Assembly: GCA_012845835.1 (NCBI GenBank)
Contig: JABAKD010000023.1
Coordinates: 16,674,702 to 16,738,701, forward strand
Direction: 5' to 3'
DNA length: 64,000 nucleotides
Origin: Undaria pinnatifida
Taxonomy: Eukaryota; Sar; Phaeophyceae; Laminariales; Alariaceae
Part shown: one piece after another, positions 42,596-54,559 of the stretch
Numbering within the stretch: position 1 is the stretch's first letter
Layout: the number at the start of each line of letters is the position of its first letter
The notes under the pieces: generated by a model
The model's database searches: none
What the model saw: the letters and a program-made list of their open reading frames with translations, nothing else
What the model was told of the DNA's origin: nothing
Translations under genes and position numbers: made by a program

Positions 42596-44468
42596 GTTTG
42601 CTGTTGCCCTGTGTTTTTGCCTTGACTTATGGTACCGTTTATTGTTAACATGCGGGCGTTCTATGCCGCTTGAGTCGTGACCAAGCACCGCTTCGACTAA
42701 TTCAGAAAAAAATGTCGACTTTGTGTGGGGGCGAAGCTTACCTTCTTTTCCCAGAGATTAGGCCCGGAACCCAGAGATCAAGGGGTTTTCATGCGGTACA
42801 TACCATACAGTGGTTGTCCCCGAATAAACCGGCTGTGTGCGAAACCCCTAGTGCCGCCTTAATGGGGGCAGCCGCCTTAATCGCTAATAGGATGGTTACC
42901 GTCTTATTGGGGCCGTTAGACTACCTCAACAGGGCGGTAGCCGCCCTAATGAAGAAAGTATGGAGTATAGTGTGCACTGTGGTGCAGTACGGTACAGCAG
43001 TTCAGTATAAGTAGTACCTGGTAAGTTTAATCTAGAAGAGCGCTGCACGATGAAGAAAGACTTTGAGCGGCGACGCGTGCTGCGACAAGGGTTGCGCTTT
43101 TTGGCCATAGCATGTCTGGCCGACGAGGCTCGTATAACATGACTCGGTGTATACCTAGGCCACAGGAATGTTCAGCGGATTGCACTGTAGTTTTGTTCTC
43201 GCCGTTCGGTTTTAGGTGACGTAAATGGAGCTCCTCGAGTGAGGAGTCTCGGGAAAGTAGTTGCGGGAAAGTAGTTGCACCCCTAATTTAGCATGCGTCT
43301 GAGGAGTATCAGGTACGAAAATGCGCTCCGTCGTGGTCTGGGAGCACATATGCATGTGGTTGATTACCTGCTGAGGAGCACGTAACTTACCACAGCAGCG
43401 TTAACATGCTATATTGAAACAACTGTTTGTTTTGCTGCTTTAGTACATATGGGACTAGACATGGCATAGTCTACACTTAGTTGCCGCTGTACCAATCCTG
43501 GCCAGTGGGGGTACGTGCCGTTGTACGGAGTTACTGCTGTTCCCGCTGTATGAGAACCAGGTTCAGGTTGGCCCGAATGTGGAGGTCTCAACTGCCCTTA
43601 ATTAGGCGGTAAATCGCCTTATTGAGGGACCAGCCATGAATAAGGCGGTCCCCGCCTTACCAAGGGTTCAAGTCGTGCCTACTTGTAGTGATTTTGACTG
43701 CCTTATTCAGGAATACCGCCGTATTTGTACCACCTTATTCAGAGACCATAACTGTACACGTCGTTCGAGATACTGTAGTTCTACTTCTATGGAAGTATAC
43801 TGTATGAGCCCCGGAAGTGATGTTAATTTATCTGTCTTGATGCGATATTTGCACGGGAACATCGTATGCTCGTACTCCTACAGCACAACGAGTACCCGTA
43901 CTGCTGCTACTGCCATGTGCTGTGTACGCTCACTGTAAAAATAAATCATACCAGGTATGATGTAGTGCAGCGGCAGCCGCAACAAAATAGCAGCAATATT
44001 TCAGGCAACAACAGCAGGCAAGATCCTCGGCCAACTTTCGGTAATTCCGTATTACCGGGGTACTATTGATTACGTGCCGCAGCAGCAACTGCACAGAGCA
44101 GCAGAATCAGCAGTGTTTCTTTCTCGTACTGATAGCTGCGCAGCAGCAGCACAGAGCTGCGGCGTCAGCGCCAGTCGAACTATCGTAGCCCAGCTACTAG
44201 GTACAGTTTAATTTGCGAGAATCGCAACACAAAATTAGAGAAACAGCGTAATAAAATATTACTACAAGTACCAATAAGGCAGCTTGCAAAGATGAGTATC
44301 GACCCTAAATTCGTCGACATCACAGCTGACGTTGTAAAATAATTTTATAAAGCAATATATTTCTTCGAAATGTCAGTTTTGCTCAAAACCGACGAATTAA
44401 AGTACTTATGCAATACTGGGGGGTCCTAACGACGGATGAACGTGTAGGGTCGGGTGCAAGGAGAATTG
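42596..44468. other. Non-coding interval with short CCGCCTTA/TAAGGCGG palindromes
   Basis: No exon recognised after the MEMO1-like donor. In 42,850-42,960 and 43,595-43,750 the pair GCGGT...CCGCCTTA recurs at least six times, often as short perfect palindromes (GGCGGTAGCCGCC; AAGGCGGTCCCCGCCTT). Palindrome TACCTGGTA at 43,015 and its complement at 43,949. Confidence 0.5.
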
Positions 44469-44983
44469 TTACAGCAGCGTGGTGCCCTATAGCAGCTATC
44501 CAGAACGGTCTCACCATGACGTAGCCGAGCGGTCGTACGTAGAGCTCAAGAAGTGGCTTACAGCAGCGCAATGGTCCAGAAGACCACGAAATACGGCAGT
44601 GCTGATGTTGCCAGAACGGATACACACGGTTTGACGGGCAGGCAGGTTACGAGTGGGGCAAGAGCAGGGTATACGGATGATTGCACGGTGTTGGGACACA
44701 CTTGGTGGTTTGGACAGGTGGTATAACTTTGATCTTTCATCTCAGGGTCGGAGTAATAACTCCGAGGCGGCCTCCAAAACGAAAGGGATTTCCCACGTTT
44801 TCCCAGAAGGATCCCTCCGCGGGGGACATCCTTTTCCCACATCGTGCTGTGGACGGTCTATCCAACGGCATAATCTCCACTTTACACAATTCACCCTCCT
44901 TTTATTACTGGTCCAGTCAGCTATCACGTATCACAATATAATCCGGGTGCCTCGAGCGCCCTGGTGTCCGTAGCGCTGCAACA
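44469..44983 (+). repeat. ~515-bp dispersed repeat (epsilon), copy 1
   Basis: Matches 52,999-53,515 along its whole length. Contains a segment whose translation SYPERSHHDVAERSYVELKK is kept in three places, and ends near a GCCTCGAGCGCCC hairpin and GCGCTGCAACA. Confidence 0.85.
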
Positions 44984-47900
44984 CCCCCCCTGCCCGACGC
45001 ATAACTATCGTCGGCACAAAGCGGGCGTCACGGTCATGGCCCGGTTACAGCGTGAATACCTTCCTCTGCTCTCCGCCGCCTGGCGTTGCCCCTTCCTCTT
45101 CCAGCGCAACGCTTAGCTAGCGTCGGCGCCGGACAGATGTCGACCGTCGTTTCCAGTGTTTTGCGGCGATTAAACTCCGGATGCACTCCCCCATTCCCAA
45201 ACGTGTCCCGCCGTTTCAGCGAACGGTTCCCGTAGACGCCAGTAGACCAGCGATCTTTAAACGTTCCTTCCCTTCCAGGACACAGCAGGTGCGCTCTATC
45301 CCCGTAGATGGACGAATTTGAATATTCCCATGCCTTCCAGGAAACAGTGGACGTTGTAAGTACTAGTGTGCAACCCCCTCCAGTTGGGGATCTCCGGAAG
45401 CGTGAGCTTCTGGGAGCCTGGTCTTGTTGAACAGGTGACGAGATCGTTCTGGATCGTCTCAGACTATGCCTGCCTGTTGTGAGGTCGTTCTTCGTTCTTG
45501 ATCGTGTCATCTGCAAATATTCTTCTTTTACACGAGCGTTCTCCACTTTTATCCACGTCCATGCTTAACCGCGCCGGCGGTTGAAATCCTTGGGAGGGGG
45601 TGCTTTGAACTTGCTGTTCAGTCTTGGTTTAGCGTCTCTGCCCCCCCGGAGTGCGGTCTTTCTTCCCAGCACGCGTGACAAGCTACCACTGTGTTGAGGA
45701 TGTGAGAGCAACTTGTTGGTTATCACGACTGTTGGCCCAATCTGGGTATATTTGCCCTTTCTATCTATTCCTCCTCTTGTTATACCCTTCTTCCTGAGCA
45801 CTCGGCTAGGGCCTTGACATTGGCTCCGTTGTAGGTGGTGGTATACTTACAAACTTGCCGACTACCATTCCCACCTCGAGCATTAATACTAATCAACGCA
45901 TTTGGTCGCCTATATAAAACGATGCAAGCGGGTGTATCGTCCCTGTGTCTGTACGCCTGGACTTGCTCTTTAAGATTGTGCTGTATGGCGGGTTGATCTG
46001 TTGCCTAACGGTAGTCTGAGCGTGCACAGATCAAACCCGCTGTGCCGTGGTCGGCGCATTGATCCGGTGATGGCGGCTTTGTCTGATGAGGTGCCTGCGC
46101 CGTCCAAAGCAAACCCTATGATGGTGTCACGCACGTACGTTAGACCGTGAATATGATGCTGTGTATGTCCGATAGTGAGGTTTGATCCTCAGGTCAGGGC
46201 CGGCGTCGCTGTAGCACCCGGACAAGGTGATAACCCCACCGTATCATTTTGCGTGGCAAACGTCTAGCGGCACTGTTACAGTACAGTGATAGTGTCCTTG
46301 CACATTGAATAGTGTGCATTCCAGTTATTGAATACCTTTTCGATGACACCGGAAATTGTTGATCGCCTCCAAGTATATGGGGTGGAAGACGAAGCGGCTT
46401 TTCTACTCCACGGGTAATGAACTGACGCTGTAGGCGCAAGAGGCCCGAACTGGCGAGGGGTGAAACTTCGCGGCAACTGGCTTTACTGGCTGCTGGTGTT
46501 CATTGCAATATTTTCGTATTTTCAGTTTAACAGTATATTTGGTAATGAAGCATGCCAGCATTGGTTGGTTGACGAACAAACATGACTTCGATCACGAGAT
46601 CAGATGAGCAGCTAATGACATGCGAAAGATGATCACGTACATGGATGCGACAACCAACGGACGGACAGGGCGCGAGCAGCAGACGTGCCTGCATGTAATT
46701 CAAGACCAAGTATAGAGCTGTATTCGAAAACGGGCAGATTGATAAACACAGCAACCCGCGGCCAACGCCGCCTGTGTCGCCGTGTAACGGAGGAAACACC
46801 TTGCTGGCGCTCAGGGATACCCACTCTGCCCCTTCCCCGCTTGCCTTGGCGGTCAAACGCATACACTCGTCGTCCTGGCAAACTCGGCGGAGTGGGGAAT
46901 GCCGCGAAGAAATCTTGGTAGAAAAAAAAAGCTGAAGAATATATATGTTTCGTAAACATATTTATCCAACCGTTTTCGCACGTTTAAAAAATTTACCCCA
47001 CAGCAGTACCATGACCGGAGTAAGCAAGAAGCAGATCCGCTAATGGACTGCCTTCCTGCTATATCCGCCCGTGTACTGGCGGTTTGCTACAGCGGTACCT
47101 CGCTGGGTGTTGACCAAATTGTCTCGCCGAACTCTCAGCCGGTTTGTTCTTATATAAACGCACCGCTAGTGGTACGCTTCGGCGTGAATCCTTGTTCGAT
47201 AATACCGTCGCGTCGTAGTGGTCGTCTCATTATGCATCTTTAAAATACTCGGTTTCAGTACCCTTTTGATTTTTTTGCATGTTTTAATCATCTCGGTTCC
47301 TATACTATAGTTGTCCCAGAAGGTCGTTCCATCAGGGTATCGTTCCCGACAGGCGTACTAGCCTTAGTGGATGTCTGTTGCTGACGCTCCAAATCTGACA
47401 TGCAAATTGTTGCTATTTGTGAGCCATCGTCAACTAACGAACTAGCGAACTAACGCATGCTGTTTTTTTTTTTTTATGTAGCTGAGAATATACAAGGATG
47501 ATCGATCGAGTTGGCTGCTCGTTATACAGCAGTACAGCCGTGCGTGTTGAATGAACCCTGGCCATATTAATGTGTAGCATTACTCTGTACCTCCAAGCAT
47601 GTATTGCCCAACACAAATCAATTAATAGGCATACATAAATATATGAATGGGTGTGCTGTATAGCGACTACTACCGCTAGCTAACTACCGCATGTGCGTAC
47701 ATATGTGTGTGTCACTACGCATCATGTATACGAAAAGCTTCGCCGGCAGTGACAAGGTAAAATACAACCAGTCACAACTGTTGATAAATGTAGTAACACA
47801 TTTTTTGTTCTATAAAATATGTACAGTATATGCTAGGTAGATCAGCTGACGGGTATACCGTACGACAGAACGCTTCATGCCATACCACTATTATGTAGCA

Positions 47901-48412
47901 TTGGCATGCTTCTGTGTGACAACTATTGTCTAGACAGGGCCACAACAAAGGTCATTATATACGGTGGGCGGTACGCTGGTGCTTCTCCTCTGAAGCAATC
48001 AATCCACAAAACACACAGCGTGGACACTGGTTGCGCTGGATGTAGATGGGTGGATTGATCAATTTAGGCGTATTGGTGTCATGCGCAGAACACACGCACT
48101 GCTTGCTGGTGTGCATCCATATTATACCTGGTGCCTGCTATATTTAACTCGGACCTAGGTAAGCGCATTCTCGTCCACGGCGGTTGGCTGTGCACGTGCA
48201 AGAATAGAAGCACATACTGCTCCAAAATGGTTAGTGTATATGCTCCGTTTACCCCGGCATATATGCAAGCATGCACGCGTACTACATAGCACACCCCCCC
48301 TGTTCTCTTTGTGCGTGTTATTGCATAATATCACGCACGAAGAAGGCGAAACGAAATGCATGTTGACCTTTGTTAGGTTTTAGTAAACACTCACGTTGCA
48401 TGCATGCATACA
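44984..48412. other. Non-coding interval, no gene recognised
   Basis: A basic 170-codon open frame on the minus strand (45,546-45,034) and a 78-codon one (45,801-45,565) show no known domain. A short open plus-strand stretch at 45,975-46,150 (VDLLPNGSLSVHRSNPLCRG) follows a pyrimidine-rich acceptor, but no partner exon was found. A T-run lies at 47,462-47,475. Confidence 0.4.
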
Positions 48413-48645
48413 TATATAGTACATATGGTTAGTGTAGACCGGGTATGCTCCGTTTGCCCCGGCATATGCAAAATTCTTGTTTTTCAGCGCATAGAAATAT
48501 ATACCTACTCGATGTATATACGAGGTACCACTAATTTTATCTGGCTGTTCATTTTGTATACCCAGCGCGATAGTGGATGTAGATGGGTATAGGCATCAGT
48601 TTAATGTAAAGAACACACCTGTGCGTATGATACCATAATGTATGT
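48413..48645 (+). repeat. ~230-bp dispersed repeat (zeta), copy 1
   Basis: TATATAGTACATATGGTTAG...CGTATGATACCA; copy 2 at 50,509-50,733 is about 85% alike. A partial third runs inverted at about 48,230-48,270. Confidence 0.75.
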
Positions 48646-49189
48646 TGACCTCTGTTACGTGTTAGTAAAACACTCACGTTGCATGCATGCATGCACACAT
48701 ATAGTGAGTGAGACAAAAATAATGTGAAAAAGAGATATAGAGAGGTATGCTAAAATTGCGGTAAACCGCACTACCAACTTATTACGTAAGGTATTCCGTA
48801 CATACCGTCTGCATGATCGCCCTTCAACCTATGCCAAGCGAAGTATGATTAACGAAGTAACGTAATTGAGCGCGTGTACACTAAGCGTTCCTTTCAAAAC
48901 AATGACGATTCGCATCTCTCCCTGTCGTTCTCAATGGCGGTGACATTGCATGACCATCACCTCGCCTGTTGTATTTGGCAATATGCATCTTATAATTAGC
49001 GATGTCAGAAAATAATGGTATCTACATGATTGTACCTATCGATTGAAATATTCTATCTTTCGATCCATGTACAATAACAAATTATGAAGCTTTTAACACG
49101 TTGTTTACTACACCTAAGAACTGGGTTGCATACTACATGTAACATCAAACCTTCTAGAAAAATAAACATTACCAGGCGGGTGATTTAAA

Positions 49190-49267
49190 GGGGTGTCTTC
49201 TTGCTGCAACCGTCAGATTCGTCCCCTTCAAGGGTTTATAGTTTCCGCGCACATATTGAAATGCTCG

Positions 49268-49299
<32 letters not shown>

Positions 49300-50270
49300 A
49301 TCCCTCTTGTTTAAACGCACCACCTGAAATCAAAATCTGCCAGAGTAGTAAACACTACCAGCCAGCTGATATCATCTCATTATCCATGTAGCCATCCATG
49401 CCGTAGCTCCAACTCATCTCCCCCCCCCCCCCCTTTGTTCCCCGCCCAGTCCGTTCAAACGCCCCGCTTACAATCGAAATCGGCCAGAGTAATAAACACT
49501 AATAAGCCATTGATATCACGTCATTATCATTCTAGCCATCCATGACGTAGCTTTCATTCATCCCCCCTCCCCCCCTCCAACGCCCCCTCCTTCCCCACAC
49601 CCCGCACGATCGCCTAGACCCAGCACCGCGCGTGTAGTAGGCTCCTACGTATATAATTAATACGCGCGATCGGAAGATCACACACAATGTTGCGAACATC
49701 AGTGTCGACCAAATCCTTGATTTTAATATTATATTTGACCTAAACCTCTCGAAAACCCTTCCCCCCCCTCCTCCCCCGCCACTTTTTTTTATTTTTTATT
49801 TTTTTTATTTGTTCCCCTCGTTTCCTCTTGCATAAACGCCCCACCTACTATCGAAATCCGCCAGAGTAATAAACGCTTCCACGCCCTGGATATCGCCTCG
49901 TTATCGTTTCAGAGCCGTCCATGCCGCTGCTGCAATTCCCACCCACCCCCGTCCCCAACGCCCCCTCCTTCACCCACCACCCGCACCATCGCCTAGACCT
50001 AGCACCACGCGTATAGCCAACCCCTGCATCTATGCGACCTAAAGCCCTCCCCCCCCGCCCCCGGCCCCCCCCGCCACATTTCTCCCCCTCCCCCACAAGA
50101 ACTATTTATAGTTTCCACGCACAAATAGACCTGCCCCACCGTCCCCTTCCCCCCCTCCTGCCCCCCTTTTGATCAAAACCAGGCCCCCACGTCCTTAAAA
50201 ACTCCGCCCTCGCCTCACCGGATATTCGACTTACAGGATTCACTTGATAAACTGATTCATTTTTTCCACA
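49190..50270 (+). repeat. C-rich tandem repeat region with poly(C) tracts
   Basis: An uninterrupted C run of more than 30 bases lies at about 49,268-49,299, with further runs of 8-15 C. Between them a block AATC(G/T)GCCAGAGTAATAAACACT ... GATATCA..TCATTATC ... AGCCATCCATG recurs about three times (49,330, 49,475, 49,855), and TTTATAGTTTCCGCGCACA recurs at 49,235, 50,105 and 50,303. No gene. The G-rich complement could form quadruplexes and the C strand i-motifs. Confidence 0.85.
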
Positions 50271-50283
50271 GCTGTCAGATTCC

Positions 50284-50487
50284 GTGCCCCTCAGAAACGG
50301 GTTTTATAGTTTCCGCGCACAGACTGCCTAACATCACCCTGTTGACCCTGGTAGCTACACTGTAGTTGCAAGGGGAGTCGCCGACCTATATCCTTAATGA
50401 GGACACAAAACCCGTAATACGCGCGATCGGAGTATCACACACAGCTTGCAAAGATGAGTTTCGACAAAAGATTCGATCTCACAGCTG
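50284..50487 (+). repeat. ~200-bp inverted repeat, left arm (partner 61,352-61,551)
   Basis: From CCCCTCAGAAACGGGTTTTATAG to CAGCTTGCAAAGATGAG this is about 85% identical to the reverse complement of 61,551-61,352. The arms are 10.9 kb apart and bracket the plus-strand retroelement and other repeats. Confidence 0.8.
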
Positions 50488-50955
50488 GAGTGTATTTTAA
50501 TTTTTATAATATATAGTACATATGGTTAGTGTAGACCGGGCATGCTCCGTTTACCCCGGCATACGCACATTTATTGTTTTTCAGCGCAAACAAATATAGA
50601 CCTACCCGATGTATATATACCACTTATTTTATCTGGCTGTTCATTGTGTATACCCAGCGCGATAGTGGATGTACATGGGTGTAGATATCAGTTTAATGTG
50701 AAGAACACACCTGTGCGTATGATACCATTATATGAGTTTCATGTGGAGAACACCGTACATTTGATGCGTACGCATGAGCATATTTGAACCACATATCATA
50801 TACGTATGCCGTGCCCAGTCGGCATCTACTCTCTGTAGCTGTTAAGAGGTACGCATAGTAGGACAGGTACTATTAATACGTGAAATATATTATTAAAATA
50901 TAATTACTCTCCAGCTGTAAGATCGAAGATTTCGTCGAAACTCATCTTTAATATT
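50449..50955. mobile_element. ~500-bp fold-back unit with ~45-bp inverted ends
   Basis: GCAAAGATGAGTTTCGAC...TTCGATCTCACAGCTGGAG at the left is matched, reverse-complemented, by CTCCAGCTGTAAGATCGAAG...GTCGAAACTCATCTTT at 50,911-50,955. Single ends of the same kind occur at 44,283-44,330 and 61,352-61,385. The interior holds zeta copy 2. No transposase. Confidence 0.6.
50509..50733 (+). repeat. Zeta repeat, copy 2
   Basis: See 48,413-48,645; lies inside the fold-back unit. Confidence 0.75.
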
Positions 50956-52796
50956 ATAAAATATACTGTATATTATACGTCATAGTATTTGGCATGCGGT
51001 ATAGTCGGTTTTTCCAGATTCAACCGGGGCTCTTACATCGGATCCCCACCTGTAGACTGCCCGGAATGAGCTGATACTATGTGTCTGGTGGCGTGACAAG
51101 CCGGGTGAAAGGTGCAATCTTCTAACCTATGTTTATTATGACCAGCTTGTATTTTGAACTCATCAACAAACTGTTCTTCGAAGCATGCCTGCATTTTTTT
51201 GTTGGTTAGCGAGTGATCATGCGTGGATCATATAGACGAGCACGCGCGACGGACGGACAAGGCACGGGCGACACAGACGTGCCTGCATGCTATCTAAACC
51301 AGATGTGGGGATGTTTTCAAGTACAAGCCGACGCATGCTTTGCAGGGTTCCAGGTGGCTACGTATGCGCTCGGTGCTACAGTATTAAGAATATGATTACC
51401 GGGTATATATTGCATCGCATTATTCAAAACACATACATGTCGTTCGTTTTGTTGTCTATAATTTTCGGTTCTATTCTGTTTTATGATTGTTTCTTTTTTT
51501 TTCGTCTGGCTTGTTTTGTTGCCGGTACGCTAGCATTTTACACTTAATTTACCTTGATGAATTGCGACTGTTTGGTTCACTCTGTCTCACAGTCTGTGAC
51601 CGTGACCACAGCATTGGTATCTCTCTTGGATGAAGGGACAGCACGATCGTCGCCGACGCAATACCACGTGCACGAACTGCCATTTCCTTCCTGTTATCGT
51701 GGACAGCAGATGCAGTGTCCGTTGCCGGTACCGCCACTGCTGTCGCTCCCCCCCCAACAGGAAGCTGATAGACCAAAACGTCACCAGACTGGTGGTCCGA
51801 TACAGCAAGAGTTCCCAGACTCGTGCATTTTATATCGTGCATATTATATCGTGCATATTATATGTAAATAAAAAGTCTGAAGAAGAAAACGAAAATGAAA
51901 ACAAGACAAAACATGCCCAAAAAACGAATACCTGTAGTCTCTTACTTGGTATCGTGTATACACGAGTGAAATATAATGTATGTGCATTCATTCGAGGCGA
52001 GAAAATAGTCTAGGATGGACCACTAGAAAAGATTTCCCGTCGTATGGTTTATGTACTCATTCCTTATTATGCGTTAACCTCTTGGCAAAGATACCCCATT
52101 TGTCTGTTAAAAATCTCTTACGACGCGTATATATTTTCGTGGGTGCACCCCTACCGCAGCATCGTTCTACCACTGGTACTAGCAACGCAGCTGCCCTACG
52201 CCGCAGAGCATAGAGCACCCCCCCCCCCTTCTGCTAGGTAGTGATGCTACCAGATAAGCAGTGAAACTGATCGGCGAGATTGACTAAAATTAGTCTGGAT
52301 CTCGCTCGCCTGTATGGGCCCGCATGTATTGATGGGTGGTTCTGCTGTGTCTGGTGCCTTATGTGCGCAGGCAGCAATGTGGGCCTTTTGTGCGTAACAT
52401 CGGAAGTACGATCGCCCATCGCTTTCCTTCTCTTTGCTCGGGCCTGTCTTCGGGGCCGACCCCTCGCTGCTACCAAGAGCTGTTTGCATTACTCATGAGC
52501 TTCTTGATCTGCAGCGGTCGCCTTCATGCGTATCCTACGTTTCAATCGACGGCTAGCGGGTCCGGCAATTATTTGCGATCGACATGTATGTATGCTTTAC
52601 GTTCCCTTTTTTATTGTACTCACCAAGGTCTTTCGCTGTGTTGCTTCTGGTTCAGACCATCGCCATATATGAGATTTTCAGATTCCTTAAACACCCTCAA
52701 GACTGTCGACCCAGCCTGCGCTGCTGTATAACGTTACCAGGCTCTAGGTATGTTGTCCTATCTCGTATCCTCCCTGGTTCTGACCAGAGTGTCCCG
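50956..52796. other. Non-coding interval
   Basis: No recognisable gene. Contains short runs of C (51,750; 52,220) and short open frames without domains on both strands. Confidence 0.4.
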
Positions 52797-53149
52797 GTTC
52801 TGGTAACGTTAACACTGCCGTATTTCGTGGTCTTCTGGACCATTGCGTGGCTGCAAGCCACTTCTTGAGCTCTACGTACGACCGCTCGGCTACATCATGG
52901 TGAGACCGTTCTGGATAGCTGCCATAGGGCACCACGCTGCTCCCTCTCCCTGGGTTCACTAGGGTGTCCCCTGGTTCAATCTCCCTGGTTTCACCATGTT
53001 ACAGCAGCGTAGTGCTCTATGGCAGCTATCCAGAACGGTCTCACCATGATGTAGCCGATCGGTCGTACGTAGAGCCCAAGAAGTGGCTTGCAGCCACGCA
53101 ATGGTCCACAAGACCACGAAATACGGCAGTCCTAACGTTCCAGAACGGG
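52797..53149. repeat. Large hairpin: ~147-bp inverted arms, ~59-bp spacer
   Basis: Arm 52,797-52,942 is the reverse complement (roughly 93%) of 53,002-53,149. The right arm is the start of epsilon copy 2. Both arms keep the frame encoding SYPERSHHDVA(E/D)RSYVE, on opposite strands. The spacer has TCCCTGG repeats. Confidence 0.85.
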
Positions 53150-53515
53150 TACACGCGGTTTGACGGGCAGGAAGGTTACGAGTGGGCAAAGCAGGGTACA
53201 TGTGTGATGGCACGGTGTTGGGACACACTTGGTGGTTTGGGCAGGTGGTGTAACTTTGATCTTTCGTCTCAGGGTCGGAGTACCAACTCCTAGGCGGCGT
53301 CCGTGGGAAATCTCGGAAGGGATTTCCCACGTTTTTCCGGAAGGATCCCTCCGCGGGGACATCCTTTTCCTACATCGTGCGGTGGAGGGCCTATCCGACG
53401 GCATAATCTCCACTTTACACAATCCACCCTCCTCGTAATACTGGTCCGGTCAGCTATCACGTATCTCAGAATAACCCGGGCGCTTCGAGCGCCCTGTTGT
53501 TCGTGGCGCTGCAAC
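52999..53515 (+). repeat. Epsilon repeat, copy 2, with a 110-codon open frame
   Basis: Direct counterpart of 44,469-44,983. An open frame (52,964-53,293) reads GSYPERSHHDVADRSYVEPK, then KWLAATQWSTRPRNTAVLTF and MARCWDTLGGLGRWCNFDLS. The 44-kb copy has the first half in frame, then a stop. The segment near the end holds GGGCGCTTCGAGCGCCC, a perfect hairpin. No protein family recognised. Confidence 0.8.
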
Positions 53516-54228
53516 AGAATCGGTATCACTCTCGAGTTTCACGCGTCTCACGTGCGTAGCCCTGCGAGTACAGCAAAGCACACGAGCGGAACGACACCCC
53601 CCTTGCCGATTGATAGGCCTACAGTAGAATCTGGTCTACTGCTGTGGTTTCTCCCACAGCTGTGGCTTCTCCTGGGGTGGTGGCGGCGGCGCTCGTCACG
53701 GGACAGCGGTGCGAAGCGCAAGCATTCTGGGCGGGTCTACGACATCCAACCTGTTCCCTCCCGGTACGTGCGGTTTTGTAAACAAGCGAGTGGGACTGAT
53801 AGACCTCGAATGCGATGCGGAGTGGCTGGTCGGTGCGCACACTGGTTCTTTTGTTTGGTTCCCGAATGCAGCGAGCGACTGCGTCGGAGGGTTGATCCAT
53901 ACGAATGGGCGACGGAAGAAAGCAACAATTGCACGTATCACATGAGCACCTTATTGTATGATATCATATGCAACACTCTGTCTCGCTTCGCACGATTTTT
54001 TTTCGGCTGGCGTTCCCAGTGACTGGGGGGTAGGAGCGTTCGTATAGTTCGTACAGGAAAAAGTACGAGTACTTGATAGAGACATTCGTACATATATCCA
54101 TGAACAGTGCACACATATTAGCAGTATACAAGGCGCGCATGGAGTTAATTAAGCTCAACTCGAAATCCGTGCCCATCTACCGGTTCGCCAGCGCAAGCCA
54201 GATGGGAAGCTGAACCCGTAGGGCCGGC
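53516..54228. other. Mostly non-coding; one unassigned open frame
   Basis: A 78-codon plus-strand frame (53,709-53,945: GTCGFVNKRVGLIDLECDAE...WLVGAHTGSFVWFPNAASDC) looks protein-like but has no recognised family or partner exon. Confidence 0.3.
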
Positions 54229-54440
54229 GAAACGGCCACTATAAGGCCGGTGTCATAGCCTGCGCCGTTGTTACATTTCTGGAAAGGAAATCAATTGGTG
54301 GCAAACGGCCACTATAATGCAGGGGTGAGAGCCTGTACTGCTATTACAGTGTGGCGAAGGAAACCAAACACATATCTGTGTTTTTAGGGAATCAAAATTA
54401 CCACTGCTGTTACAGATGGCCACTGCTACTGTAAGGCTGG
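54229..54440 (+). repeat. Tandem repeat, ~70-bp unit, 2-3 copies
   Basis: AACGGCCACTATAANGC.GG.GT..AGCCTG ... GGAAA(G)GAAA occurs at 54,229 and 54,302, with a weak third copy at 54,415. Confidence 0.65.
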
Positions 54441-54559
54441 TGAGATGGTGAGAGTTCTGTCGCTCACGAACGACGCGTAGCATGCGTTTTGCGATGCGTA
54501 GAGAACCGACAGAGCTTCCGTAACGATACATACCATCACACACCATGTCAATGCACGAG

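Noticed and set aside
43500-43700. tRNA-like GGTTCAAGTC near 43,661
   Set aside because: No A box or cloverleaf arms at the right distance.
45034-45546. 170-codon basic minus-strand frame
   Set aside because: No domain, no splice partner, Arg-rich composition typical of antisense frames in GC-rich sequence; kept only as a note under the non-coding interval.
45975-46150. Possible exon (VDLLPNGSLSVHRSNPLCRG...) after a pyrimidine-rich acceptor
   Set aside because: Only about 58 codons; an open stretch of that length is not improbable by chance, and no upstream donor in the right phase was found.
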